A DNA stretch of 64,000 nucleotides from Kribbella sp. VKM Ac-2568 (GTDB lineage Bacteria > Actinomycetota > Actinomycetes > Propionibacteriales > Kribbellaceae), in assembly GCF_004345365.1 (NCBI RefSeq), contig NZ_SLVF01000011.1, positions 266,778 to 330,777 on the forward strand, in the 5' to 3' direction. Position 1 is the first letter of the stretch; each line of letters begins with the position of its first letter. The notes under the pieces are model-generated. The model made no database searches. It was not told the origin of the DNA and saw only the letters and a list, made by a program, of their open reading frames with translations. Position numbers and translations under genes: made by a program. Positions 1 through 8,141 of this stretch are shown piece by piece.

Positions 1-383
1 GCCTTCACCTGGGACATCAGCCGGGCGTCCGGGCCGCGGACGGCTGCGACGATGCAGAACTCGGTCGCGCCGGTCTTCGCGGTCTCCTTCGCGGCCTCGA
101 CCAACTCTGGAATGTTCAGCCAGACCGAACGGACCGGGGAGGTGAACTGACCGGACTGGGAGCAGAAGTGGCAGTCCTCGGGGCAGCCGCCGGTCTTCAG
201 CGAGATGATGCCCTCGACCTCGACCTCCTCGCCGCACCACTTGACCCGTACTTCGTGGGCGAGGGCGAGCAGGGCGTCCAGTTGCTCGTCCGGCGATCGC
301 AGGACCTCGATCAGCTGCTCCTGGGAGAGGCCGATGCCTCGTTCCAGGACCTGCTCACGCGCCACCTCGAGGATGTCGTTCAT
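1..383 (-). CDS. bioB: Biotin synthase BioB, N-terminal part (cut by window start)
   Basis: Radical-SAM enzyme that inserts sulfur into dethiobiotin to make biotin. Translated from ATG at 383, the first 127 or so residues are present and the rest lies outside the window. The radical-SAM cysteine cluster is visible in GGCPEDCHFCSQSG (CxxxCxxC), followed by the BioB-typical sequence around VRSVWLNIPELVEAA. The start is the only ATG ahead of a family-like N-terminus. The gene is transcribed leftward out of the window, away from the candidate RNA at 690-901. No biotin-repressor operator is recognised upstream. Confidence 0.93.
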   Translation of the reverse strand, partial: MNDILEVAREQVLERGIGLSQEQLIEVLRSPDEQLDALLALAHEVRVKWCGEEVEVEGIISLKTGGCPEDCHFCSQSGQFTSPVRSVWLNIPELVEAAKETAKTGATEFCIVAAVRGPDARLMSQVK

Positions 384-623
384 GGTTCTCCTGCCTCATC
401 GAACGGTCGGCCCACAGTAAGGCAGCCGGACCGCCCCGCACTGCGAGGGGCGTCACCTGGAACACCCGTCGCCGAACTGCCTCAGGGACTCGGGAAAACA
501 AATCTGCGGAACCTCGTGACCTTCCGTGAGACCTCTCGTTGATGTGTGCAGAGGCGGTGATCGCAAGAACACCGCTTCGCGGTAACGAGGAGCGACTGAA
601 AGGTCGCACATTACGATCGGCAC

Positions 624-649
624 GCAGAGTGGTTACGACCACTCTCTGC
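624..649. repeat. Inverted repeat upstream of bioB
   Basis: Arms AGAGTGG (626-632) and CCACTCT (639-645) flank a 6-nt spacer, with GC pairs just outside. It lies about 240 bp upstream of bioB and 45 bp before the candidate RNA, so it could be an operator for either. No regulator family is recognised. The rest of 384-689 shows no convincing gene. Confidence 0.4.
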
Positions 650-689
650 AGGTAGAAATGGCTCGAATCGGTAGTAGAGTGAGGCATAC

Positions 690-901
690 GAGCTCGGGTC
701 GCCAGCTATGGTTGGTGACCCGATCCCAAAGCGCCGGGCGCCTCACCCCGGCTTGAGTGGGTCCCTCGGGAAACGATTTGGGCGGAAACGTTCCCGAGGG
801 ACCTGCTCCCTTTTCTGGAGGAAGATCAACACAGTCTGGGCGAGGGTGAACACAAGCCCTGGTAAAGATTTGAAGCCTCAGGCCATTGCCTGAGGCTTTT
901 T
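690..901 (+). ncRNA. Candidate structured non-coding RNA, family not recognised
   Basis: The 584-bp interval between bioB and the GMC oxidoreductase holds a run of plus-strand hairpins. The first is TCGGGTC...GACCCGA (about 695-726), the second GCCGGG...CCCGGC. The third is a strong 13-bp stem with arms GGTCCCTCGGGAA and TTCCCGAGGGACC (about 761-823). A textbook intrinsic terminator at 874-901 ends it. T-tailed terminators are uncommon in such GC-rich genomes, so a discrete transcript is likely. It is not a leader of either neighbour: bioB diverges and the oxidoreductase is convergent. A free-standing sRNA or 6S-like RNA is possible. I could not match it to tmRNA, RNase P, SRP RNA or a known riboswitch. 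The 5' end is uncertain. Confidence 0.5.
874..901 (+). terminator. Intrinsic terminator of the candidate RNA
   Basis: A perfect 10-bp stem, AGCCTCAGGC / GCCTGAGGCT, with a 4-nt loop CATT is followed directly by a T run. The T run exists only in the plus-strand direction. Confidence 0.85.
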
Positions 902-967
902 CATTTTCACTCCAGGCCATTCCTGTCCCGTGACCATCACTGGTCACGGGACATTGTTGTCATTGCG

Positions 968-2689
968 TCACGGCTCCGTCACAGTCTGCTTCGTGGCCGT
1001 GCGGTTGGTGATCTCCACGATCGGTAGCCGAAGGGCTCCCGGAGCCTCCGCCGGCACCATCGGCCGCACCGGTGTGACCGGCGCCACTGTTCGGTACTCC
1101 GATCCGAGGGCGGGCCGGGCATCTTCCTCACCCTTGTTCGGCCAGAACGACAGCGCCCGCTCGGCCTGCGCGGTGATCGTCAAGGACGGGTTGACGCCCA
1201 GGTTGGCCGAGATCGCCGAACCGTCCAAGATGTGCAGCCCCTCGTACCCATAGACCCGGTGGTACGGGTCCACCACGCCGGTCCCCGCCGAGTCCCCGAT
1301 CGCGCAACCGCCGATGAAGTGCGCCGTCATCGGCACGTTGAAGGGCTCGCCGATGGTGCCGCCCGGCGTACCGCCCATGATCTTCGCCATCCGGCGGACG
1401 ACCTCGTTGGCGACCGGGATCCAGGACGGGTTCGGCGCACCGTGGCCCTGCTTCGAGGTCAGCCGCCAGCGGCCGAGCCGGTCCCGCTTGCCGAAGGTGG
1501 TGATCGAGTTGTCCGCGGTCTGCATCACCAGGGCGATCACGGTCCGCTCGGACCAGTGCTTCAGGTCGTAGAGGCGGCGCAGGTTCTTCCGCTGCACCCC
1601 CAACTCGCGCAACCAGGTCCGCCAGCGCGGCTTGTCCCCGTCGCCGTCGGTGAGCACGGTCTGCAGCAGCGACATCGCGTTGCTGCCCCGGCCGTACCGG
1701 ACCGGCTCGATGTGGGTGATCTCGTCCGGGTGGAACGAAGAGGTGATCGCGACGCCGCGGGTGTAGTCCACCGACCGGTCCCTGGCGATTGCCCCGAGCA
1801 ACGATTCGGAGTTGGTCCGGGTCAGCACGCCGAGCCGGTCGGACAGGTTCGGCAGCTTGCCCTCGTCCCTCAGCCGGTGCAGGAGCTTGGCGGTCCCGAG
1901 CGCCGAGGCGGCGAAAACCACCTGCTGGGCAGTGAATCTGCGCGTCTGCTTCCGGTTCGAGGTGCGCCGCGTCTCGATCGCGTACCCGCCGCCCGGCAGC
2001 GGTTCGACCGAGGTCACCGTGGTCATCGGGTAGACCTCGGCGCCGGCCTTCTCCGCGAGGTACAGGTAGTTCTTGGTGAGCGTGTTCTTCGCGTTGTGGC
2101 GGCACCCGGTCATGCACTCGCCGCAGTCGATACAACCCGTACGCCGGGGGCCGGCGCCACCGAAGTACGGGTCGTCCACCTCGACCCCGGGTTCACCGAA
2201 GAACACCCCGACAGGTGTCGGGTGGAACGTGTCCCCCACGCCGAGATCGTCCGCGACCTGCTTCATCACCTCGTCGGCGGGCGTGAAGCCGGGGTACGTG
2301 GTGACCCCGAGCATGCGTTTCGCCTGGTCGTAGTACGGGGCGAGCTCGGCCTTCCAGTCGGTGATGTGGGCCCACTGGCGGTCGGTGTAGAACGCGGGCA
2401 ACGGCTCGTACAGGGTGTTGGCGTAGACGAGGCTGCCGCCGCCGACTCCGGCGCCGGACAGGATGATGACGTCGCGCAGCGCGCTGATCCGCTGGATGCC
2501 GTACCAGCCGAGCTTCGGGGCGAACAGAAACTTGTTCTTGTCCCAGGAGTTCTTCGCGAACCCGGCGTCCTCGAAGCGGGCGCCGGCCTCGAGCACCGCG
2601 ACGTCATATCCCTTCTCCACCAGGCGAAGCGCACTGACACTGCCGCCGAACCCGGATCCGATGATCACGACGTCGTGGTCGTAACTCAT
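968..2689 (-). CDS. GMC-family oxidoreductase, cholesterol-oxidase-like
   Basis: FAD-dependent glucose-methanol-choline oxidoreductase of 573 residues from the ATG at 2689. The N-terminus has the FAD Rossmann motif (VIIGSGFGGSVSALRL) with a downstream acidic residue (VLEAG). A cysteine-rich stretch GCIDCGECMTGC near residue 190 and GGCAIG...HVLDGSAI-like C-terminal FAD contacts also fit the family. Its position next to gabD2 and near guaB3/guaB matches mycobacterial choD, so cholesterol oxidase is the nearest named homologue. The Cys-rich motif is typical of the wider actinobacterial subgroup whose substrate is not established. An in-frame upstream start (2779) is less likely because it overlaps low-complexity sequence. 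Confidence 0.85.
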   Translation of the reverse strand: MSYDHDVVIIGSGFGGSVSALRLVEKGYDVAVLEAGARFEDAGFAKNSWDKNKFLFAPKLGWYGIQRISALRDVIILSGAGVGGGSLVYANTLYEPLPAFYTDRQWAHITDWKAELAPYYDQAKRMLGVTTYPGFTPADEVMKQVADDLGVGDTFHPTPVGVFFGEPGVEVDDPYFGGAGPRRTGCIDCGECMTGCRHNAKNTLTKNYLYLAEKAGAEVYPMTTVTSVEPLPGGGYAIETRRTSNRKQTRRFTAQQVVFAASALGTAKLLHRLRDEGKLPNLSDRLGVLTRTNSESLLGAIARDRSVDYTRGVAITSSFHPDEITHIEPVRYGRGSNAMSLLQTVLTDGDGDKPRWRTWLRELGVQRKNLRRLYDLKHWSERTVIALVMQTADNSITTFGKRDRLGRWRLTSKQGHGAPNPSWIPVANEVVRRMAKIMGGTPGGTIGEPFNVPMTAHFIGGCAIGDSAGTGVVDPYHRVYGYEGLHILDGSAISANLGVNPSLTITAQAERALSFWPNKGEEDARPALGSEYRTVAPVTPVRPMVPAEAPGALRLPIVEITNRTATKQTVTEP

Positions 2690-2765
2690 CCGCGTCCTCG
2701 CTTCGCTGCGGGCGCGGATGAGGCACAAGAAACCCTGTATTGAATGATGCCCTCGCTCCGCTCGG

Positions 2766-4358
2766 TCATGCGCGACCAAACTTCTTCAACACTCGCAGGG
2801 CTCCCGTCATGAACTCCGCGTAGGCCTCGTCCTTGATGCCGTGCGAGGCGGCGATCGGGAGCAGGCGCTGGGTCGCGATCGCCTGCGGGTCGACGTACCG
2901 GCGGATGCCTTCGACGCCCTGGCGGCGGCCGAGCCCGGAGGCGCGCATGCCGCCCATCGGGATGTCGAGCGAGCCGAAGGTCGCGCCGTAGCCCTCGTTC
3001 ACGTTGACCGAGCCGGCCACCAGCTGGGCCGCGACGGCGCGTCCGCGGCGAGCGTCCCGCGTCCAGACGCTCGCGTTCAGCCCGTACTCACCCTCGTTGG
3101 CGCGCTCGATCGCCTCGGACTCATCCGAGAAGCGGTAGATCGAGACGACCGGCCCGAAGGTCTCGTTGTCGAAGCACTCCATCTCGGGCGTCACCCCGGA
3201 CAGCACGGTCGGCTCGTAGAAGAGCGGCCCGACGTCTGGCCGGGGCTTGCCGCCGGCGAGGACCACAGCTCCCTTGGCCCGGGCGTTCTCGACATGACGG
3301 GTCACGGTTTCGAGCTGAGCCTTGGAGACCAGCGAGCCCATGTCCACGTCCCAGCCGGTCCCGGCCGAGATCTTCATCCGCTTCACCCGGTCGAGGAACG
3401 CGGTGACGAAGGCGTCGTAGATCTGGTCCGCGACGTACAGCCGTTCCATCGACACGCAGAGCTGGCCCGCGCTGTTGAAGCAGGCCCGGACAGCTCCCTC
3501 GGCAGCCCGGTGCACGTCGGCGTCCCGCAGTACGAGCATCGGGTTCTTGCCGCCGAGCTCCAGGCTGCAGCCGATCAGCCGCTCGCCGGCCTGCTGGGCG
3601 ATCAGGCGGCCGGTCTTGGTGGAACCAGTGAAGCAGATGTAGTCGGTGTTCTGGATGATCGCGCCGCCGACTGTCGGGCCGTCGCCGTTCACCGGCACCC
3701 ACGCGTCCCGGGGCAGCCCTGCTTCGTAGAGCAGCTCCAGCGCCCGGAGCCCGGTCAGCGGGGTCTGGCTGTCGGGTTTGTGGACCACGGTGTTGCCGGC
3801 CAGCACCGCCGGGAGACCATCGGCCATCGCCATGCTGAGCGGGTAGTTCCAGGGCGAGATGATGCCGACGACACCCTTCGGCACGAACCGCTGCTCGGCC
3901 CGGGTGAGGAGCGGGAACATGCCGGACCTGCGCTGCGGCTCGAGCAGCTCGGCGGCCTTGCGCCCGTAGTACCGGGCGGTCATGGCGACGTGCGCGACTT
4001 CCTCGAAGGCCTGCTTGCGGGCCTTGCCGGACTCGACGATGACCAGGTCCATCAGCTCGTGCCGGTGGTCCAGCACCAGGTCGTGGTAGCGCAGCAGGAT
4101 GGCCGCCCGATCGGCCAGCGAGACGTTCTTCCAGCCGCGCTGGGCGCGACGCGCCGACCGGACCGCGGCGAGCACGTCGTCCGGGCTGGACAGGGGCAGC
4201 TCCGCGATCGGCTGGCCGGTCGCGGGCGCGTAGGTCGTCCGAGTGCCCGCCGACGCGCGCAACAGACCGGCCAGGCGGCGGATGACCGACTGGTCGGTCG
4301 CGTACGACGCGGTCGGGTCGAGCTCGGGGTCAGCAGGGATCGAGGTCTGCTCGCTCAT
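2766..4358 (-). CDS. gabD2: Succinate-semialdehyde dehydrogenase (NADP+), ALDH family
   Basis: Aldehyde dehydrogenase of 530 residues oxidising succinic semialdehyde or a related aldehyde. It has the NAD(P)-binding and active-site signatures: FTGSTKTG, the catalytic Glu in LELGGKNPM, and the nucleophilic Cys in FNSAGQLC. The PWNYPLS motif and the terminal GMRASGLGRR region complete the fold. Length and layout match the GabD2 group of actinobacteria. It lies 76 bp upstream of the GMC oxidoreductase on the same strand, so co-transcription is plausible. The exact aldehyde is inferred from family only. Confidence 0.88.
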   Translation of the reverse strand: MSEQTSIPADPELDPTASYATDQSVIRRLAGLLRASAGTRTTYAPATGQPIAELPLSSPDDVLAAVRSARRAQRGWKNVSLADRAAILLRYHDLVLDHRHELMDLVIVESGKARKQAFEEVAHVAMTARYYGRKAAELLEPQRRSGMFPLLTRAEQRFVPKGVVGIISPWNYPLSMAMADGLPAVLAGNTVVHKPDSQTPLTGLRALELLYEAGLPRDAWVPVNGDGPTVGGAIIQNTDYICFTGSTKTGRLIAQQAGERLIGCSLELGGKNPMLVLRDADVHRAAEGAVRACFNSAGQLCVSMERLYVADQIYDAFVTAFLDRVKRMKISAGTGWDVDMGSLVSKAQLETVTRHVENARAKGAVVLAGGKPRPDVGPLFYEPTVLSGVTPEMECFDNETFGPVVSIYRFSDESEAIERANEGEYGLNASVWTRDARRGRAVAAQLVAGSVNVNEGYGATFGSLDIPMGGMRASGLGRRQGVEGIRRYVDPQAIATQRLLPIAASHGIKDEAYAEFMTGALRVLKKFGRA

Positions 4359-4496
4359 TCGTCCAGGCTACCTGTCGGTAACAGCTCGTGTCAGTACTTG
4401 GTCACGGCACTGATGTCCCGGCCCCGATCACGAGCGAGTTCGGTAAAGATGGCGCTAAGGTGAGCGACTGAGCGTGTGAAGGGGTGGGTTGTAGAG

Positions 4497-5942
4497 ATGG
4501 TGGACAGCGGGGGGCTCTGGACGCCTCCTGAGGATGAGCTCGGCGAGGCTCTGCAGACAGCCCAGGTGCTGATAGAAGAGGGTCGCGCCGACGAGGCCGG
4601 ACCGTACCAGCAGCGTGTGATCGAGCTGGCCAGGGAGCGAGCCGGGGACCGCCCGGACCACTACGAGGCCAGGCACCTGATGGCGGCGACGCAGTATGAG
4701 CTTGCCGGCTCCCTGAACGCGTCGGGTCGTCACGAGGAAGCGCTTGCCGCCCTGCACGAGGCTCAACTCGGCTATACCGAGCTCAGCGACGCGGGCGAGT
4801 TGGAGGCCACCTCTTTCCTCGCCGACGTCCGCGCGCGGCGCGCGATGACCCAGGCACACCGCGGCTACGGCGCGACCGCGGTACTGGAGATGGACGGCGC
4901 GGTGATCGCCTACGGCCAGCTGGTCGGTGGCGACGACGGCGTGCTGCACCAACCCGACTTCGCCCGGGTGCTGGCGATGAACGCGCTCATCCTGCGCCGG
5001 TACGGCGACCCCGACCTGGCCGTCGCCTCCGCGGACGCGGCCACCCAGTTGTTCCTCCAGCTCGCCGACCAGATCAACGCGAGCCCGCAGTCCCTGTCGT
5101 ACGCGCGCTACCTCTGCTCGGCCACCGCGGTCTCGGCCGACGTGCACGCCGCCGAGGGGCGGCTCGACCTGGCGCTCGAGGCGGACGAGATCGGGCTCAA
5201 CACCGCCGACACGCTGGCCGACTCCGAGTCCGCGACCGACCTGCGCACGCTCGTCTCCGCGCTGACCCGCAAGGGCAAGCACCTGGGCGTCGTCGGCCGG
5301 GTCATCGAGGGCGAGAACTGCCTGCGGACCGCGTTCGCGACCGATCCGGCGACCGCCGCGCTGGTCACCGAGGAGATCGACCGCGGCATCCCGCCGTCGC
5401 TGTCCACCGCGCTGGAGAACGCCGAGATCAAGCTCGGGCCGTACGAGCAGTACCACCGGCTGCTGGCGCTGAGCGAGCCCGCGCCCGGGATGACGCTGGC
5501 CACCGTCTCCGGCCGGACCGATCCCGAGTCGGCCGCGGTCCGGGCCACCGAGCTGGCCGAGCTGGTCCGGCCGATGCTCGCGCACGACGCGGAGACCGCG
5601 CTGACGCTCGGACTCGAGGCCCACTACCTGTTCGCGATCTCGTCGGAGCGCGAGTCGCACCGGATGCGGTACGAGACGAGCAGCTACGCGCCTGTCTGGG
5701 CGCAGGTGCTGCTGGACATCTCCGAGGCATACCACGCGGCCGGGCAGACCGACATGGCGCTCGACCTGGCCGGCTGGAGCGCTGACGTGGCCACTGCGCT
5801 GATCCCGTTCACGATGACTGATCTCGAGGTGAAGGACCTGGCCGGCGCCTGCTACCGGCACCACGGCGACCTGCTTGCCGCGACCGGCGACTTCACCGCC
5901 TCCCAGCACGCCCACGAAGCGGCCGAGCAACTGCAGACCTAG
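4497..5942 (+). CDS. TPR-like helical-repeat protein, function unknown
   Basis: Cytosolic, Ala/Leu/Glu-rich protein of about 481 residues, built from repeated helix pairs of tetratricopeptide type (EALAALHEAQLGYTEL, DLALEADEIGLNTADTL, ARHLMAATQYELAGSL). No enzyme motif, signal peptide or membrane helix is visible. ATG 4497 is preferred because AAGGGGTGG lies upstream; GTG 4476 is an in-frame alternative without a ribosome-binding site. It stands alone on the plus strand, divergent from gabD2. Such proteins usually act as scaffolds or sensors, but nothing here identifies the partner. Confidence 0.8.
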   Translation: MVDSGGLWTPPEDELGEALQTAQVLIEEGRADEAGPYQQRVIELARERAGDRPDHYEARHLMAATQYELAGSLNASGRHEEALAALHEAQLGYTELSDAGELEATSFLADVRARRAMTQAHRGYGATAVLEMDGAVIAYGQLVGGDDGVLHQPDFARVLAMNALILRRYGDPDLAVASADAATQLFLQLADQINASPQSLSYARYLCSATAVSADVHAAEGRLDLALEADEIGLNTADTLADSESATDLRTLVSALTRKGKHLGVVGRVIEGENCLRTAFATDPATAALVTEEIDRGIPPSLSTALENAEIKLGPYEQYHRLLALSEPAPGMTLATVSGRTDPESAAVRATELAELVRPMLAHDAETALTLGLEAHYLFAISSERESHRMRYETSSYAPVWAQVLLDISEAYHAAGQTDMALDLAGWSADVATALIPFTMTDLEVKDLAGACYRHHGDLLAATGDFTASQHAHEAAEQLQT

Positions 5943-5945
5943 GGC

Positions 5946-5969
5946 GGGTCCGGCAGCAGGCCCGGACCC
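5946..5969 (+). terminator. GC-rich hairpin after the TPR gene
   Basis: Arms GGGTCCGG (5946-5953) and CCGGACCC (5962-5969), 4 bp after the stop codon. There is no T run, so it is a stem-only candidate terminator. Confidence 0.5.
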
Positions 5970-6021
5970 CATTGACGGCCGCTCCCCGGCAGGCGCAGTC
6001 TGGCGGCGAGGGGGGTTTGTG

Positions 6022-6939
6022 ATGGATGTCGTAGAGCTGCACAGACGCGCCAGTGAGGACTTCGTCCGCAACGTCGCCGCGGTCGGGCCCGCTCAGTGGG
6101 GCGACCCGACGCCGTGCACCGACTGGGACGTGCGAACGCTGGTGAACCATGTCGTCGGCGAGGAGCGGTGGACCGTGCCACTGATGGCCGGCCGGACCAT
6201 CGAGGACGTCGGCGACTCGCTCGAAGGCGACCTGCTCGGCGACGACCCGGCCACGGCCGCCGCACATGCCGCCCGCGCCGCGCAGAACGCGATCACCGAG
6301 CCCGTACTCCGGGGCGGCTCCGTGCACCTGTCGTACGGCGAGGAGCAGGCGGCGGAGTACGTCTATCAACTGGCGGCGGACCATCTCATCCACGGCTGGG
6401 ATCTGGCGGTCGCGATCGGTGCGAACGCCCGGATGGATCCCGAGGTGGTGGACGGGATCGCCCAGTGGTTCAAGGAGCGCGAAGATCTCTACCGCGGTGG
6501 CGGCGCGATCGGCGATCGGGTGAACGGGTTCTCGGATCCCGCGGACTCGCTGCTGGGCGCCTTCGGGCGGGATCCGGCCTGGACTCCGGCGCATGCGGCG
6601 GTGGCCGCGCTCGGCGATGCGTTCGGGCGCGGGGATGTCGACGCGATCATGGCGCAGATGACCGACGACTGCGTGTTCGAGTCCACCTCGCCTGCTCCGG
6701 ACGGGGCTCGCTTCGAGGGCGCGGACGCAGTACGGGAGCAGTGGCAGAAGCTGTTCGACGAGACTCCGGACGCGTTGTTCGAGACCGAGGAGTCGACCGT
6801 GCTGGGTGACCGGGCCGTCGTCCGGTGGAGGTTCTCCTGGCGTGAACCGGACAGCAGCCGCGGCCACGTGCGCGGAGTCGACGTGATCCAGCTGCGCGAC
6901 GGGAAGATCGCCGAGAAGCTGTCCTACGTGAAGGGCTAG
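6022..6939 (+). CDS. TIGR03086-like maleylpyruvate-isomerase/DinB-fold protein fused to a SnoaL-like domain
   Basis: 305 residues from ATG 6022, with GAGGGGGG as ribosome-binding site. Residues 1-185 carry the actinobacterial DinB/mycothiol-dependent maleylpyruvate isomerase N-domain pattern (PTPCTDWDVRTLVNHVVGEERW, then AADHLIHGWDLA with the metal-type His residues). Residues 195-305 form a SnoaL/NTF2-like domain (GDAFGRGDVDAIMAQMTDDCVFES... VRGVDVIQLRDGKIAEKLSYV). This two-domain fusion is seen in actinobacteria, but substrates are mostly unknown. It may be a mycothiol-dependent transferase. The stop overlaps the stop of the convergent downstream gene by 4 bp. Confidence 0.8.
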   Translation: MDVVELHRRASEDFVRNVAAVGPAQWGDPTPCTDWDVRTLVNHVVGEERWTVPLMAGRTIEDVGDSLEGDLLGDDPATAAAHAARAAQNAITEPVLRGGSVHLSYGEEQAAEYVYQLAADHLIHGWDLAVAIGANARMDPEVVDGIAQWFKEREDLYRGGGAIGDRVNGFSDPADSLLGAFGRDPAWTPAHAAVAALGDAFGRGDVDAIMAQMTDDCVFESTSPAPDGARFEGADAVREQWQKLFDETPDALFETEESTVLGDRAVVRWRFSWREPDSSRGHVRGVDVIQLRDGKIAEKLSYVKG

Positions 6940-7337
6940 GAGTCCTGGGCTTCGCTTTTCAGGGCACCGACGAAGAGGCCGGCCTCGAGTTCGGTCATGC
7001 CGGTCTCGCTGACGACCAGCGCGGTCGCTTGGTGGAGCTCACCGGCGGCCTTGAGCGCGCGGGTGCGCTCGGCGAGGTTGGCGCCTGGCCTGCGGACGAC
7101 GGGCGTGTCGGTCACGGGCGGCACGTAGCGGCCGAGCCTGATCTCGTCGACGAGGTCCTTCGCGTGCTTGAGGTCGAGGCCGGTCCGCTCGTGCACCAGC
7201 TTCACCGCGAAGAGGTTCTTCTTGGTGGTGATCAGGAAGCGAACCTGGTCGACGTCCTCGGTGGAGAGTCTGGCCCGCGCGGCGGCGAGGGCAACGTTGT
7301 CGGCGTCCTTGCTGCTGTTCCGGCTGAACAATCCCAT
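6936..7337 (-). CDS. Ribosomal protein L7/L12 C-terminal-domain-like protein
   Basis: Small 133-residue protein. Its middle (LFAVKLVHERTGLDLKHAKDLVDEIRLG) resembles the factor-binding C-terminal domain of L7/L12. The N-terminal dimerisation domain is absent, so it is not the ribosomal stalk protein itself. Paralogues of this kind are common and uncharacterised in actinobacteria. It lies 75 bp downstream of the hydrolase gene on the same strand and converges with the TIGR03086-like gene. Confidence 0.75.
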   Translation of the reverse strand: MGLFSRNSSKDADNVALAAARARLSTEDVDQVRFLITTKKNLFAVKLVHERTGLDLKHAKDLVDEIRLGRYVPPVTDTPVVRRPGANLAERTRALKAAGELHQATALVVSETGMTELEAGLFVGALKSEAQDS

Positions 7338-7412
7338 GCCGCAATCCTTCCAGAACCCCTCAAACTCCGATCACCTGCCGCAGATGTCGCGCCTTCTTCC
7401 CGAAGGTGTGTT

Positions 7413-8141
7413 TCAGCCCTCGAGAACGCGGAGGACGTGCGACCAGGCTTCGGCACCGAAGGCCCGGTCGGCCTCGTCGGTGCCGCCGCGGGCCATCCGC
7501 TGGCCGGTCGTCTTCGGCTCTTCGCCGGGGAAGATCAGGCGGTGGCCGGCCTGACCCGAGATGAGCACCTCGGTGACGAGGCCATCTCGGCGCGATGCGA
7601 TCTGCTCGGCGAACTCCACGGATGGCCAGAGCTTGTCGTCACCACCCGCGAGCAGTAGCAGCTCACCGGTGAACTGCTCCGCCGGGATCCGCGCTGCCTC
7701 GAGCTCGTCGGGGAACTTCTTCATCGACGAGCGGTACATCCCGACGTAGCTCGGCGGGTCGTCGTCGGGCTTCCAGTCGAGGTCGAACGGGACGAACGGC
7801 AGCGGCTCACCTTGCCGGGTCCACGGCGAGGTCTGGTCGCCGTTCTCGATCCAGCCCCACGCATACGCACTGGGAGCGATCGCGACCACCGCGTCGACCC
7901 GTGGATCGAGAGCGCCGAGCAGCAGCGCCGCCTCGGCACCACGCGACATGCCCATGGTGACCAGCCGGTCGTTGCGCTCGGCCAGTTCGTCCAGCGGGAA
8001 CGACTCCAGCGGGATCTCGCTGATCCGGTCGCCGAACCACTGCGGCGCGACCACGTCGTACCCCGCGGCTTCCAGCACCTGCACCCGATCCAGGTCGGGT
8101 TTGCCGCTGGAGCCGTGCAGCAGCAGGACGCCGGTGGTCAC
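7413..8141 (-). CDS. Alpha/beta hydrolase with BAAT/acyl-CoA thioester hydrolase C-terminal-like domain
   Basis: 242 residues. The nucleophile elbow GMSRGAE, a late acidic residue (AGGDDKLWPS) and a C-terminal His (GQAGHRL) form the hydrolase triad. The GMSRGAE elbow and the long VGMYR... region fit the bile-acid-CoA:amino acid N-acyltransferase / acyl-CoA thioesterase C-domain. The start is GTG 8141, which overlaps the guaB3 stop as GTGA, so it is translationally coupled to guaB3. The substrate is unknown. Confidence 0.8.
   Translation of the reverse strand: MTTGVLLLHGSSGKPDLDRVQVLEAAGYDVVAPQWFGDRISEIPLESFPLDELAERNDRLVTMGMSRGAEAALLLGALDPRVDAVVAIAPSAYAWGWIENGDQTSPWTRQGEPLPFVPFDLDWKPDDDPPSYVGMYRSSMKKFPDELEAARIPAEQFTGELLLLAGGDDKLWPSVEFAEQIASRRDGLVTEVLISGQAGHRLIFPGEEPKTTGQRMARGGTDEADRAFGAEAWSHVLRVLEG

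Noticed and set aside
708..893. 61-codon plus-strand reading frame in the candidate RNA
   Set aside because: Its stop lies inside the terminator stem, it crosses all the hairpins and resembles no protein; a structured RNA is likelier.
4455..6071. Long minus-strand open frame opposite the TPR gene
   Set aside because: It reads as Arg/Gly/Val-rich sequence of no family and covers a plus-strand gene with good repeat structure; typical GC-rich antisense frame.
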